A stretch of 64,000 nt of DNA, taken from positions 13,545,171-13,609,170 of the forward strand of contig NC_071388.1 of assembly GCF_022682495.2 (NCBI RefSeq), in the 5' to 3' direction. Position 1 is the first letter of the stretch. Each line of letters starts with the position of its first letter. Made by a program: the position numbers and the translations under genes. This DNA is from Desmodus rotundus (lineage: Eukaryota; Chordata; Mammalia; Chiroptera; Phyllostomidae). Below are positions 49,851-60,740 of the stretch, in pieces. The notes under the pieces were generated by a model. It was not told where the DNA came from and searched no databases. It saw only the letters and a program-made list of their open reading frames with translations.

Positions 49851-52170
49851 CTCGGGTTTACTTATTGATGTAAAACCCCACATTTTCTCTGCCTCTATGC
49901 TCAGAATGCTGTAGAAGTTTAGCTGCAGTCTCTGTTTTTGAACACTAGCCTAAGTGCGTGTAAATGTGCACACACAGCTTCTAGAGCAGAGTTAGAGCAG
50001 CTTCTAGACGCATGGTTTATAGACTGGACTTTCACTGTGAGGAGAAGGAATACTACTTGGTCTCTAGCCTATGGGCGATGTCATTCTACTTTCAAGTCCA
50101 TATAGGTTTAAAAAACCTTAGTTTTCTTCAAATCAGCATGAAATACCACATAGAAGATGGTTAAGTGTAAAGAAGGGAAAAACAATATGAGATTCTTTCT
50201 TGTTCAGTTGTTTTACTGAGTTGTCTTCTCTTCACTTTAGATGCTATTTTCATGCAAGGGTACCATTAATGTTTAAATAGCTAAGAATGAATTTTCTACA
50301 AAATAGATGAAAGACATCTAAAATTTTTGCTAAATGTAGGCCACCAGAATTTAAAAAAACTGAATCTTTAAATTCCATTGACCATTACACTGAATCTTTA
50401 AGTTAAATTTTGTGTAGGAGAATATTCTAAATTAGGATTCTTGGGACTGCAACTCCAGTTGGCTGGCATCCCCCATGTTCTTTAACCATATTTTTCATGT
50501 GTTTAGGTTTTGAGTTTTGACAAATAAGGCTTAGCAGGTGTGGTCAATTTTGAAGACCCACGGGACAATCAGCTGATATTTAGGTGACACAAGAGTAATC
50601 TGAAACAAAAGTTCCATGATCCGACAGCCATCTACAGGAGCCTGGCTTTGTTTTGTCATCTTTGTAGTGAAGATGATTTTGGACTCTCTTTGACTCTGTG
50701 ATATGTGTATCAGCTTGTTTTTCTTGTGTGTGGGGGGCAGCTCTCATAAACATAATTAAATAGAAGGTAAAGTACACTGCCTTTTAAGGAAGTCTTAAAT
50801 AATTTCGTTTACTGCTGTACAGCATGCTAGAAAGCAAGAAATTCTGAAGCTCTGATAACTAAGTCAGACCTTATATTAATAGCAATACAAATCTTTTACA
50901 TAGAAATGAAACTGAAAACCACTTCCAAATGAAAGAGGTTGGTAATGGTAGGAAAAGTAGAGGCAGGATGGGGAGTCTCACCAGTTTTCTGGCATGTAAC
51001 CCAGGTTTTCCCAATTGCTACTTGATTAGAATGGTTGTCAATATCTAGAAAGTACAGACACCTCTATTCAAATATATGTGCAGGAATACCAACTCAAAAC
51101 AAGGCTAATTTTTGTATTGTATTCTCTTCAGAATTCTTCACACCACTGCTCTCTTCCACTGAATTCTGCAATTCACCATTTATTAGATGTAAAATATTAG
51201 CCTCATCTGGACTCCCTCGGGTAAAAATATAACTGATAAAATAAAACCTATAAAAGAATCACTATGTATTTTATTTATTAAATAACATATAGGTTCTCAT
51301 TTATAAGCACATTATATAGTACTTACAAGATTACCGGGAAACTGAAAGTGTTGGGATTTAAAAGCCATATTTATGAAACCATCCTCTATGCTGGTTTTAT
51401 AAAATAAGTGTCATATATACCAGCCTTTATATGTAAGCACACTATTGCTGCTAGGGACTTCCTTTGTAGACATTCTTTTAAGGAAACTACTTGAAATGTT
51501 CTCACTGAAATTTTGAATCAGATTCTTTAAGACCTCAGATATCCAGTTAACTATAAATATATGTTTTAATGCTTAAGTTTCTTGGCCCTAAATAAGATTT
51601 GACTCATGCTCTTAGATAAGGATTGGAAAGAAAGCCTTGTGAGAGCTGCAGGTCAAGTATTTTATATTTACACAAAGGCTGCACAGCAAATATACCATAA
51701 AGTCTCCTCTGAGTATGAGGCAACACATTTAAAAGTTAGTGTAACGACCCACTTTAAAATGAAACATTAAAGAATGCACTGTATAACAGTACATTCTTGA
51801 CATGGGAATGTTACAGTTTAATTCACTATAACCCCAGCAGGGCAGGCTCTGTACCCTGTGATCTGTGAGCTTCCTAGCTATTAAGCCAGAAATACTTATT
51901 CAGCTGCTGTACCATAGGTGGCATAAAAATTATACTTTCAGATAACACATCTGCCAGTGATGAATAAGAAGCCAGATCCTGGAGACATAATTATTTAATA
52001 CTTTCCTGTGCCCACTCATTATGACCTATTCCCAGCAGGAGAAAGCCAACATGAGACTATATTGAATAGAGTTCGCACCTAGGTTTCCTTCAGCAGAATG
52101 ATTAAAAGTGGTGCGTGACTTAGAAATTTATTTGTACAGTCACTTATACTAGTCTATTGAGATAAACACT
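49851..52170. other. unassigned AT-rich DNA
   Basis: Short frames only. A direct repeat of ACTGAATCTTTAA occurs at about 50368 and 50390. No other structure was recognised. Confidence 0.45.
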
Positions 52171-52190
52171 TGCAGATGTCCTTTAAACTT

Positions 52191-52394
52191 TTAAGATTTT
52201 ATTTATTTATTTTTACAGAGAGGGGAAGGGAGGGAGAAAGAGAGGGAGAGAAACATCAATGTGTGCTTGCCTCTCACATGCCCTGTACTGGAGACCTGGC
52301 CCACAACCCAGGCATGTGCCCTGACTGGGAATTGAACCGGTGACCCTTTGGTTTACAAGCCTGCACTCAAACCACTGAGCTACACCAGGCATGC
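52191..52394 (-). mobile_element. VES-type tRNA-derived SINE, copy 3
   Basis: Minus-strand SINE with a tRNA-like head near 52390 (GCCTGGTGTAGCTCAGTGGT), B-box-like GGTTCAATTCCCAGTCAGGG, a GC-rich body and an A-rich TTTA tail at the low-coordinate end. Flanking duplication GTCCTTTAA(A/G)CTT at 52178-52190 and 52395-52407 has one mismatch. Closest to copy 1 in body sequence. Confidence 0.93.
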
Positions 52395-52629
52395 GTCCTT
52401 TAAGCTTTAAAAAAAAAAATTCACACGTGAAGTTTTTGATTTTCTTGTTATTTTTGCTATAACATTGCTAGTGTTAATACTGAAAAGAGTAAAACATAAC
52501 ACTGCCTGTATTTTTGTCTCTAGTTTGGGTAGAAGTCTATTATTACATCTAAATATAAACCTTAATTTTTTCTTCCTCCAATTTGTAACTGGTAATTATA
52601 ACTGTAGTCATGGTTCGAGGAATAGCAGA

Positions 52630-52850
52630 ATTAACATTGGCTGATCATTTACTACATTACAGGCACCGGTTACCACTTCGTATACATCATCTCGCTTCAA
52701 CTTCCCAGCTCTATGCCTGAGGTTCTATATTTTACCGAAGAGAAAATTGAGGCTCAGAAAAGTGAAGCACATGGTTGGGGTTCTAAAGCAGTCAATGGAG
52801 GAGGTGAAATTTGAGCTCAAGGTTATTATTTCAAAGGTCATGCTTTAAAA
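52630..52850 (-). repeat. MIR
   Basis: Complement of MIR: 'ctgatcatttactacattacaggcaccggttaccacttcgtatacatcatctcgcttcaacttcccagctc', 'accgaagagaaaattgaggctcagaaaagtgaagcac' and 'ggtgaaatttgagctcaaggtt'. Motif order is intact. The third VES lies just upstream and an L1 just downstream. Confidence 0.85.
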
Positions 52851-52912
52851 CCCTTCTGCCTGCATAACAGACATTTGTTTTAAGCCAGCGAAAGTTATAA
52901 ATATAAAAGTTA

Positions 52913-53215
52913 GAGATTTTCTTGCCTATATTTTCTTCTAGGATTTTTATGGTTTGGGGTCTAACATTTAAGTCTTTAATCCATTTTGAATTTATTCTTG
53001 TGTTATAAGAAAGTTGTCTAGTTTCCTTTTCCTGTGCCATGTATTGAATACACTATCTTTAGCCCATTGTATCTGTTTGCCTCCTCTGTTGAATATTAAT
53101 TGACTATAAAGTGTGGATTTACTTCTGGGTTCTCTATTCTGTTCTATTGATCTATGTGTCTGTTTTTTTATGCCAGTACCATATTGTTTTGATTACTATG
53201 ACCTTATAGTATAGT
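52913..53215 (-). mobile_element. L1 insertion, inverted 5' part (ORF2 fragment)
   Basis: Minus-strand reading gives the L1 ORF2 segment [20 protein letters not shown] (about 53000-52941). The plus strand shows the standard antisense text 'tctattctgttctattgatctatg' and 'atgccagtaccatattgttttgattactatgaccttatagtatag'. It begins directly after the left target duplication ATAAATATAAAAGTTA (52897-52912) and ends at a junction near 53212-53216 with sense L1 sequence. This is the inverted half of a twin-primed insertion. No full ORF2 protein is encoded. Confidence 0.9.
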
Positions 53216-53618
53216 AGTGGAAGCAGCCAAGTGTCCATCAGTAGATGAGTAGATAAAACAACTATGGAGCATTTACACAAATGGAATACTACTCGGTCAT
53301 AAAAAAGAAAAAAAATTACTCTTTACGAGAGTGTGGATGGACCTGGAGAACATTATGTTACGTGAAATAAGTCAGTCCCAGAAAGACAAATACCATATGA
53401 CTTAACTCATATGTGGAATCTAATAAACAAACTGAACTAACAAGCAAAACAGAGACAGGCTCATAGACGGAGAGCAGATGACAGCTTTGTGGAGTGTTGG
53501 GAGGTGGAGGGATGGAGCAAGAAGGAAAAAGGACTCATGGACATGGACAACAGTGTGGTGACTGAGGGGTGGTGGGGGTTATAAGGGAGATGAATTTTAA
53601 TGGAAAAAATACAATAAA
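53216..53618 (+). mobile_element. L1 insertion, sense 3' part
   Basis: Sense L1 3' end: 'aagcagccaagtgtccatcagtagatgagt', 'acacaaatggaatactactcggtcataaaaaag', 'gtggatggacctggagaacattatg', 'aagtcagtcccagaaagacaaataccatatgac', then a 3' UTR ending in an A-rich tail. The right target duplication ATAAATATAAAAGTTA is at 53619-53634, identical over 16 bp to the left one. The insertion point reads TT/ATAA, close to the L1 endonuclease preference TT/AAAA. About 0.6 kb of ORF2 seems missing at the internal junction, judged from memory of ORF2 order. Confidence 0.92.
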
Positions 53619-53901
53619 ATAAATATAAAAGTTAATGAAATCATATTTATAAATAACCTAGAAGATGAAAGTAGGAAAGAATGGGACAATATTTGTCCAC
53701 AGAGCTTGGCTTCAGGTACATTGGTAAAAAGAGAATTGGTAATGGGAAGGATGAGAGTGTACATTCCTCACTGACACCCCTCGATGCAGTGAGGAAAAAA
53801 CTCCGTCTGTAGAGGTACTGATTCAGTACTTTCCATATTGAAACAGCATACAGTTATAACTTATAGAATCACTGAAGAATGATACAGAATTTTATTTTGC
53901 A

Positions 53902-54014
53902 AAATCTAGATATAAAAACATGTAATTAAAATATTTATGTTTTTTTGTGGTTGTTTAGAAATATAGAAATAAAACCATGTAATTAAAACCATCATGTAAT
54001 TTTTTGTGGTTCTT
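53902..54014 (+). repeat. 57-bp imperfect tandem duplication
   Basis: Two AT-rich units share ACATGTAATTAAAA / CCATGTAATTAAAA and TTTTTTGTGGTT(G/C)TTT, starting near 53902 and 53958. Confidence 0.75.
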
Positions 54015-54413
54015 TAAAAAAGATGAAAAACATTGTAAGTGTATTTTCTTTTGTGTCTAAGCCTCATTTTTTTAGTTATTACTAGGCTTATTTTATTTTT
54101 CTATCAGAATTTAGCAATAATTCCAACTGTAAGAAAACATTATATGTTCTGCCATCATCATTCAATCAAAAATTAAAAGTTGTTCTTTTCATGGGTGGGT
54201 AACACTGTTGCAATTTCTTTAAAACAATAAGAAAAGTTGAAAGAAGCACAGATTGTGCAAAGAAATGCCAAGATGTCATGGTACTGATAATAAAAATAGA
54301 ATGACAGGGGGAGTGACATCTTGGATCCGTTGGCAGGTGCAGTTATCTCAAATTGCCAGATGAACAAGCTGAATTGCTACCTAGGCTGCAAACATGCTAC
54401 TTAGGACTTGGAA

Positions 54414-56916
54414 GGACTTCCAGTCAAGTTGGTGGCGTAAGCAGACACAGGTGTTCTCTTCGCACAACCACATCAAAATTACAACTAAAATATAGAACAA
54501 TCATCACTCAGAAACGACAGAAATGGAGTTGAATGGCAGTCTGACAACTATGGAATTAAAGAAACCACGTCCTTCGAGACTGGCAGGAGGGATGCAGGCA
54601 CAGAATGGGCTAGTCCCTCACCCACATGTGGTGGATGAAAGTTTGGAAGGGATATCTCAGGAGTGGGGAGTCCCAGCCCCACACCAGTTTCCCTAGCCCA
54701 GGGTTCCAGTGCCAGGAAGACAAGTCCTCAAAATTTCTGGCTGCAAACATCAGCAGGGACTGAGTTGATGGAAGAAACTTCTGAAGCCTTAAGCAGTTCC
54801 TCTTAAAGAACCCACACATGGACTCACCTATACAGAGTCACACACACCCTCTGAGCTCCAGCACTAGTTTAGCAGCTTGACGGGCCCCAGTGGCATACTG
54901 GGAGAAAATGAAGTTTCTGACATCAAGGTGAGTGGTGGCCGTTGTCCCTTTGCTAAACCCACCCCAACAGAGTCAGCAAGCTGGTGCCATATCTGAGACT
55001 CCATCAATCTGGCTGACACTGTTGACCCACCTTGGAGATCCCCAGAGACTCTGCCCCACCCAACTTATAGGCCCACCCAAGCTGTTTTTCCATATGAATG
55101 GCTGGTCTTGGCTCATGCTTCACAACCCCCTAAATCCTCTCAAGCAAGAAACAGCTGGTCTTAGTGAGTACTAGGCCCAGTACTAAGAGCTGTCAGCTAG
55201 ATTCACAACTTGACCTTGGGAAACTCCAAGCCCAGCAGTCATCTCAGATTACTTTATAGCTCAGGCAGGGTGGCCCTGGGAAAAACACAAGTGGGGGCTG
55301 ACCTTGGCCTGTACCACCAGGGAACCTCCAGGTTCAGTGCACCTAATAACAGCTACAGACCACATTGGAGCACCATCAACCTGTTCCTGCACAGATGATC
55401 CTTGATAGAGGGCAGAAGTCACAGCCAATCTTTGTAGCTCATGGACCTGGGTAAATCCCTCCCACTGATCTGCCAATAGCCACCAAGGCTCAACTATAAG
55501 AGGAGGGTGTAGTCAACCCCCATGAAGGGTGAAGCTTGAGTACCCAACTTAGATGATAGAGGAGGCTGAGCCACCATACCCTACGGGACCTACTATATTA
55601 GGCCACACTTCCAAGACACGGAGTCAAAGCAGCTCTACCTAGTACATAAAGCAAACAGGGAGGATGCCAAAACGAGGAGACAAAAACATGCCCCAAATGA
55701 AAGAACAGATCAAAACTCCAGAAAAAAAGCTATGCGAAATTGAGATAAGCAATCTATCAGATGCAAAGTTCAAAACGCTGTTTGTAAGGATGCTCAAGGA
55801 ACTTAGTGAGGATCTCAACAACATAAGAAAGATCTAGTCAGAAATGAAGGATACACTAACTGAAATAAAGAACAATTTACAGGGAAACAACAGTATGGAG
55901 GCAAGAATCTAATCAATGATTTGGAACACAAGGAAGCAAAAAACAATCTATCAGAACAACAAGAAGAAAAAAGGAATACCCCCCCCCCCCCACCAAAGAT
56001 AGTGTAAGCAGCCTCTGGGATAACTTCAAACATTCCAACATTCTCATCATAGGGGTGCCAGGAGAAGAGAAAGAGGAAGAAATTGGAACTCTATTTGAAA
56101 ATATAGTGAAAGAAAACTTCCCTAATTTGGTGAAGGAAACAGACAAGCAAGTCCAGGAAGCACAGAGAGTCCCAAACAAGATGAATGCATAGAATCCCAC
56201 TCTAAGACACATCAAAATTAAAATGCCAAAGGTTAAAGATAAAGAGAGAATTTTAAAAGCGGAAAGAGAAAAATGGCTACCTACATTGGCGATCCCATAA
56301 GAATGTGAGATGATTTCTCAAAAGAAACTTTACAGGCTAGAAGGGATTGAAGAAATACTGTCATGAAAAGCAGGGGCTTACAGCCAAGATTTCTCTACCC
56401 AGCAAAGCAATCATTTAGAATATACAGACAGATAAAGAACTTCCCAGACAAGAAAAAACTTAAGGAGTTCATAGTCACCAATGCATTTTTACATGAAATG
56501 TTAAAAGGACTTACATAAGAAAAAGAAGATCAAAACTATAAACAATAAAATGGCAAAAAAATGCAAATCTATCAACAGTTGAATCTAAAAGACAAACTAA
56601 GCAAACAGGAAGAACAGAGACAGACTCATGGATATGGAAAGCATTTGATGGTTGCCAGATGGGAGGAGGGTGTAGGGAAATGGGGAAAGAGATGAGGTGA
56701 TTAAGAAGTACAAATAGGTAATTAGAGAATAGCCATGGGGATGTAAAGTACAGTACTAGGAAATAAAGTAGCCAAAGACTTTATAAGCATGGCCCCTGGA
56801 CATGAACGATGGTGTGGGGATTGCCTGAGGGAGTGGGGGATGCTGGCTGGACGGGTGCAAAGAGGGAAAACCAGGACAACTGTAATAACATAATCAGTAA
56901 AATATAATTTAAAAAA
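54414..56916 (+). mobile_element. HAL1-like (half-L1) retrotransposon, apparently complete
   Basis: About 2.5 kb. The 5' end resembles a bat L1 5' UTR start (GACTTCCAGTCAAGTTGG at 54415, like GACTTCCGG..AAGATGGCGG). A GC-richer 5' UTR of 1.25 kb is followed by a decayed ORF1 at 55664, then a long 3' sequence without any ORF2: 'agatttctctacccagcaaagcaatcatttagaatatac', 'gacagactcatggatatggaaagcatttgatggttgccag' and 'ggattgcctgagggagtggg', ending in an A-rich tail. ORF1 without ORF2 is the definition of HAL1. Such elements would depend on L1 ORF2 protein supplied in trans. A possible weak target duplication is GACTTGGAA (54405-54413) and GACTCAGAA (56917-56925), 7 of 9 matching. Confidence 0.85.
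55664..56305 (+). pseudogene. L1/HAL1 ORF1 pseudogene (RNA-binding protein)
   Basis: ORF1p is the trimeric RNA-binding chaperone of L1 ribonucleoprotein. ATG at 55664 starts MPKRGDKNMPQMKEQ and an alpha-helical, charged N-terminal region (KEQIKTPEKKL...LFVRMLKELSEDL), the coiled-coil part. In-frame TAG at 55835, then TAA near 55910. A run of 13 C (55979-55991) shifts the frame. The RRM part follows ([12 protein letters not shown], then [20 protein letters not shown]), broken by TAG at 56190, and the CTD start [20 protein letters not shown] reaches about 56280. The usual long C-terminal domain is not continued. Non-functional. Confidence 0.9.
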
Positions 56917-57154
56917 GACTCAGAAACTCCACAGTATTCCTGCATTTATTAGGCATTAGTAAAGGGGCACTACACAATTTGTTATAATATAGGGAATTTC
57001 TTTTTCTTCTTTCTCTCTCTCACATACACTTCACTTCATAATACAGATGTAGTTCATGTATTATGTTAAAACAATCATTGGAATAAACTTGAGCTCAATG
57101 AAGGGCTACTTTGCTTAAGGGGAAACCTATATGTCCTTTGTACCTTATGTTTTG

Positions 57155-57395
57155 GGTGAAAGCATGTAAGAATCAGTGTTTGCCTGCAGATGGGAACCGG
57201 GAGCAGGGAGTGGGAAGAGAGACAGATTATAGAAGACATAAGGAATTTTGGAGGTTGACATATATGCTAATTGTCTTGATAGTGATCATGGTTTTATGGA
57301 TACACACACATATCTGACCTCAAAGTTTATGTTTTAACTATGTGCAGCTCACTGTATGTCAACTTCACTTTAACAAAGCCTTTTAAGAACTATAC
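57155..57395 (+). repeat. L1 3' UTR (L1M type)
   Basis: 'cagtgtttgcctgcagatggg...gggagtgggaagagagacagattatagaagacataaggaattttggagg', 'tgtcttgatagtgatcatggttttatggatacacacac' and 'cagctcactgtatgtcaacttcactttaa' follow the common L1M 3' UTR (ggttgcc...gatagggtggtggttacacggg...tgtacttaagat...tgtatgtaaattatacctcaa). Ends at the A-rich tail. Confidence 0.75.
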
Positions 57396-57589
57396 AGAAG
57401 AACATTACAGATGAAGTGACTGCATTTCTCAGTCTAACCTAATCTGCCTTTGTGTATAGAAGGCAGGGTTCATACGTCCATAGCTCCTGCCTGTCTTCCC
57501 CACCAGCATCAGAATTTGTGCTTTATGTGGATGAGTGGACATTTTAAAGTCTTGAAACTACAGCACATGGCGAAGTGAAGTACATCGAG

Positions 57590-57760
57590 AATAATCTTAT
57601 GTATATAGTCTCATAACACCAACGGTAACATTTCTCAAATGTTTTACACATGTTCATTCATTCAGCATCCTCACAACCTCCCTTTGGGAAAATGTGTCAT
57701 ATCCATTTTTTTTAGGTAAAGTCACAGAAATTCAGGGTCATAATGCTAGGTATACACATC
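57590..57760 (-). repeat. MIR
   Basis: 'aacatttctcaaatgttttacacatgttcattcattcagcatcctcacaacctccctttgggaaaatgtgtcatatccatttttttt' is the complement of MIR, followed by 'ggtaaagtcacagaaattcagggtcataatgctagg'. Confidence 0.75.
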
Positions 57761-58344
57761 ATTTTACCCACAGTTATGTTCATACAGATGAGTTTCCTGT
57801 CTTATATTCTCAAACCAACACAGAGCTCTGGTCTAGTCAATGAAGCTTTTTATTAGTGTTATGATCTTTTGGCATCTGTGTCCTCAAATAACTATTTTCC
57901 ATCCTCTTTCATCACAGCTGAGTGATGACAGCTAATTAACAAACAGAGACAGTTTTTTACCCCACTCGAATAGCTTGTGATAGATGCTGTAATAGGGATC
58001 TTGTTTCATTTTTAGTAAGCAGCCAAAGTAAATTATTTGGCTCATGGACTTGGGAATCCAGGAGAGTGCACCTGGTTCCAATAATTTCAGCAGATTTGAT
58101 CTGCCTCTGTCTTTCTTCTTTGATATGCTTCCTTTTAGAGCCACAAGATGGGCATCTGCACCTAAAGATTGTAGCATCTCTATACCTATGATTCCAAAAA
58201 AAAGAGGAAAGTTCTCTCTGTTCCATTATATCATTATTCCATAAAATTACCCTTGTAGACACTTTTTGCTTGGCCCTCAACTGCTTTTAAGCTTGTGCTC
58301 CCTCAGCCATGTGGTGGAAGTACGGAAAAGTCTGCACCTTACTT

Positions 58345-58847
58345 CTGAAAACTTTTCATTTTAAAATAATTTTAGACTCAGAAAAGTTGCAATGATAAAA
58401 CATAGAGTTCCCAAATATTTTTGACTCAGCTAATATCACAAATAATAGCAACATTAAGAAATTAATATCGGCACAATATGAACTAATTTTTAAAAGTATT
58501 TTAAACTAAATTATTATTACTATTTTTATTCAGAGTTTACAAGTTTTTCCATTCTGTTCCAGAATCCATCGCGTGACATTTATGCTGTTCTCCTCCAACC
58601 TATAAATTTCTCCATATGTCCTTGTCTTTCTAACCTTGACACTTGTGATGACTACTGGTTATGGGTATTATGGATTTTTGGTAAGAATAGCAGAGAGTGA
58701 TATGCACTTCTCTTTGAATCATATCAGCACATCCACAACATCAGCCTGAGTTACCACCGGCATTGCCAACCTTGCTTACTTGGGTAAGGTGGGTTCTGCC
58801 AGTATTATCCATTGCAAAGTTGCTCTTCTCTTTCCATACTCTGTTTC
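58345..58847 (+). repeat. L1ME 3' UTR, first part
   Basis: 'ttttcattttaaaataattttagactcagaaaagttgcaatgataaaac...agttcccaaatatttttgactcag' begins the classic L1ME 3' UTR. It continues with 'aagaaattaatatcggcacaatatg', 'cagagtttacaagtttttccattctgttcc', 'atgactactggttatgggtattatggatttttggtaagaatag' and 'ggtaaggtgggttctgccagtattatccattgcaaagttgctc'. The copy is then interrupted by a hAT piece. Confidence 0.88.
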
Positions 58848-59003
58848 AGAGGTCTGCCATTTTTTTCTGCAAGAAACCCAAGTAGTAAATATTGTTGCCT
58901 TGTGGGCCATAGGGTCTCTGTCATAATGCCTAACCTCTGCTCTGTAGGAGGCGAGGTAGACAAACTGGAAATATGTTCCAGCACGTGTTCCGGTCAAACT
59001 AGC
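58848..59003 (+). mobile_element. hAT-like element nested in L1ME
   Basis: 'tttctgcaagaaacccaagtagtaaatattgttgccttgtgggccatagggtctctgtcataatgcctaacctctgctctgtagg' is the text of a mammalian non-autonomous hAT element (cagataгtaaatatttt-type core: agtaaatatt...gggccatacggtctctgtcgcaactactcaactctgc). L1ME similarity stops before and resumes after it. Flanks CTCTGTTT and CTCTTTGT may be a decayed 8-bp target duplication. Confidence 0.7.
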
Positions 59004-59890
59004 TGAGTCCTGCTCTTTGTGTTAGAAGGCAGTCACTCGTTCAAGCCACACTAATGGGAGGGGACTAAACTCTGCCTCCTGGAGGAGAAATAGCACAGAA
59101 TGCATGGACATAGTTAAGCCATCACTACAATTAAATAATTTTGGGGAGATACTTTGAAGCCACACAAAAATCCTCTTTCTTGTTAAAGTTTCTTCCACGA
59201 ATTTTAGCATTCAGCAGGGGATCTTGCCTGAAGCAATCCTTGCATTTTAACGGTGATTTTATTTTCCTCATTCCTTCCACATTTATGAACTGGAATTATT
59301 TTTTAAAAAAGTGTTGTTCCTTCTCCTTCATTTGCTTATTATTTCAATCCACCAGTTTCTGATATTAATGTGGCATCTTAGATGTTTACTTTATTCCTTG
59401 AGAGATAATTCAATATTTATTTTATTGTTCATGTTGTTACAGCTTTGGCCATTGGTGGCTCTTCCAGGTTGGCTCCTGTGTCCCTCTGACGTGCCTTTGT
59501 CTACTTGTTCTGAGCACTTCCTCAGTTTCCAGGACTACGAATTCTCCAGGGGCATCTTGTCTTCTTCCTGCTCCAGGGCTGGCCAACCATTTCCCCAAGG
59601 AGCACAGGTTCCTTTGGATGAAGAATGGCATTAAAAAATTGATACCTGGGGCCAGGCGTGCTTATGGCTACTTCAGGGTCACCGTTTCTGGGTTCTTTCA
59701 GTGGATAAAACCAGGAAATGTTACATGTCTGCTAACCCAAGTGTAGGCCTCTATCTATCTATTTATTTCTACAGCTACCCATCTGTTTACTAAAATAAAC
59801 ATGAATTCCTATTAGTACATGCAGCTTCAATCCAGCATCGCCATTTTATTCTAGCATTTCTTTTTTCTTATTTGTAACTTCTTTATCCTA
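59004..59890 (+). repeat. L1ME 3' UTR, second part
   Basis: Resumes with 'agaaggcagtcactcgttcaagccacactaatgggaggggac', then 'aactggaattatttttta', 'tacagctttggccattggtggctcttccaggttggctcctgtgtccctctgacgtgcc', 'gagcacttcctcagtttccaggacta', 'ccaaggagcacaggttcctttggatgaagaatgg' and 'tcctattagtacatgcagcttcaatccagcatcgccattttattctagc', all in L1ME order. The plus-strand frame 59311-59634 is incidental. Confidence 0.88.
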
Positions 59891-60149
59891 CTGTGAGAAA
59901 AAGCTCTCATTTACCAACAATATGAAGTTGTTTCAGAATTTTTAATGTGTACTCCTATAAGAAATAATAGTGAGTACGGTATTTGTTCCCAGTTCTTTTT
60001 GTTCTCAGACTTACATAATCAAGTCAAAACACGGTTTTTTAAAGTAACTTAGGAAGTGTTATTCTTTCCCCCTTTGGTGAGGTTACGCCATGCAAGCAGT
60101 TGCAGGCATCTGTCACGGTCTGCGTTCTTCCTAGTGTTCCCCTGACATC

Positions 60150-60740
60150 CCGTTTGACTATATTTTAAAACTTGGGACGCAGTGAAATTCACCGTGTGTG
60201 ACACGTAGTTCTGCAGCGCTCCTCGAGTCGTGCACCCAGCGCTCCAGCGCCATACAGAAGTGTCCCAGGACCTTGAGCAAGCTCTGCGGGGCCCCTCCCC
60301 CACCCCCTCCCACCCCTGGCAACCACCAATCTTTTCTCTGTTCATCTCGTTTTGCATTTTCTGAATGTCCCATAAATAGAGCCAGACTTCATGTAAACAC
60401 GTTTCACTTGGCTTATTTTACTTAGCAAAACACATTAAAATTCATCCATAGTTTTAAAAAATGCATCCATATTTTTGAGTGAGTATAACTATTTTCCTTT
60501 TTTCCTTTTTATTTTTGAATGGTGCTACATTGTAGGAATGCACCAAAATGTGTTTCTCTGTTCACCTGTTGAAGAATGTGTAAGTTGTTTCTAGTTCTTA
60601 GTGATTATGAATAACACTGTAAATGTTTGTGTACCAAGCTTACGCGGACAGCAGTTTTTAATTCACTGGGGCGTATACCTAACAGCGTGGTTGCTGGATG
60701 GTGTGAGGACATGTAAAACCACTAGCAAGCTTGACGTGGG
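60150..60740 (-). repeat. L1 3' region, antisense
   Basis: 'cccacccctggcaaccaccaatcttttctctgttcatctcgttttgcattttctgaatgtcccataaatagagccagacttcatg', 'ttcacttggcttattttacttagcaaaacac', 'ttgaatggtgctacattgtaggaatgcaccaaaatgtg' and 'gtaagttgtttctagttcttagtgattatgaataacactg...gcgtatacctaacagcgtggttgctggatgg' are the antisense of an L1 3' end. Minus-strand frames at 60049-60373 overlap each other in different registers and are incidental. Confidence 0.85.
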
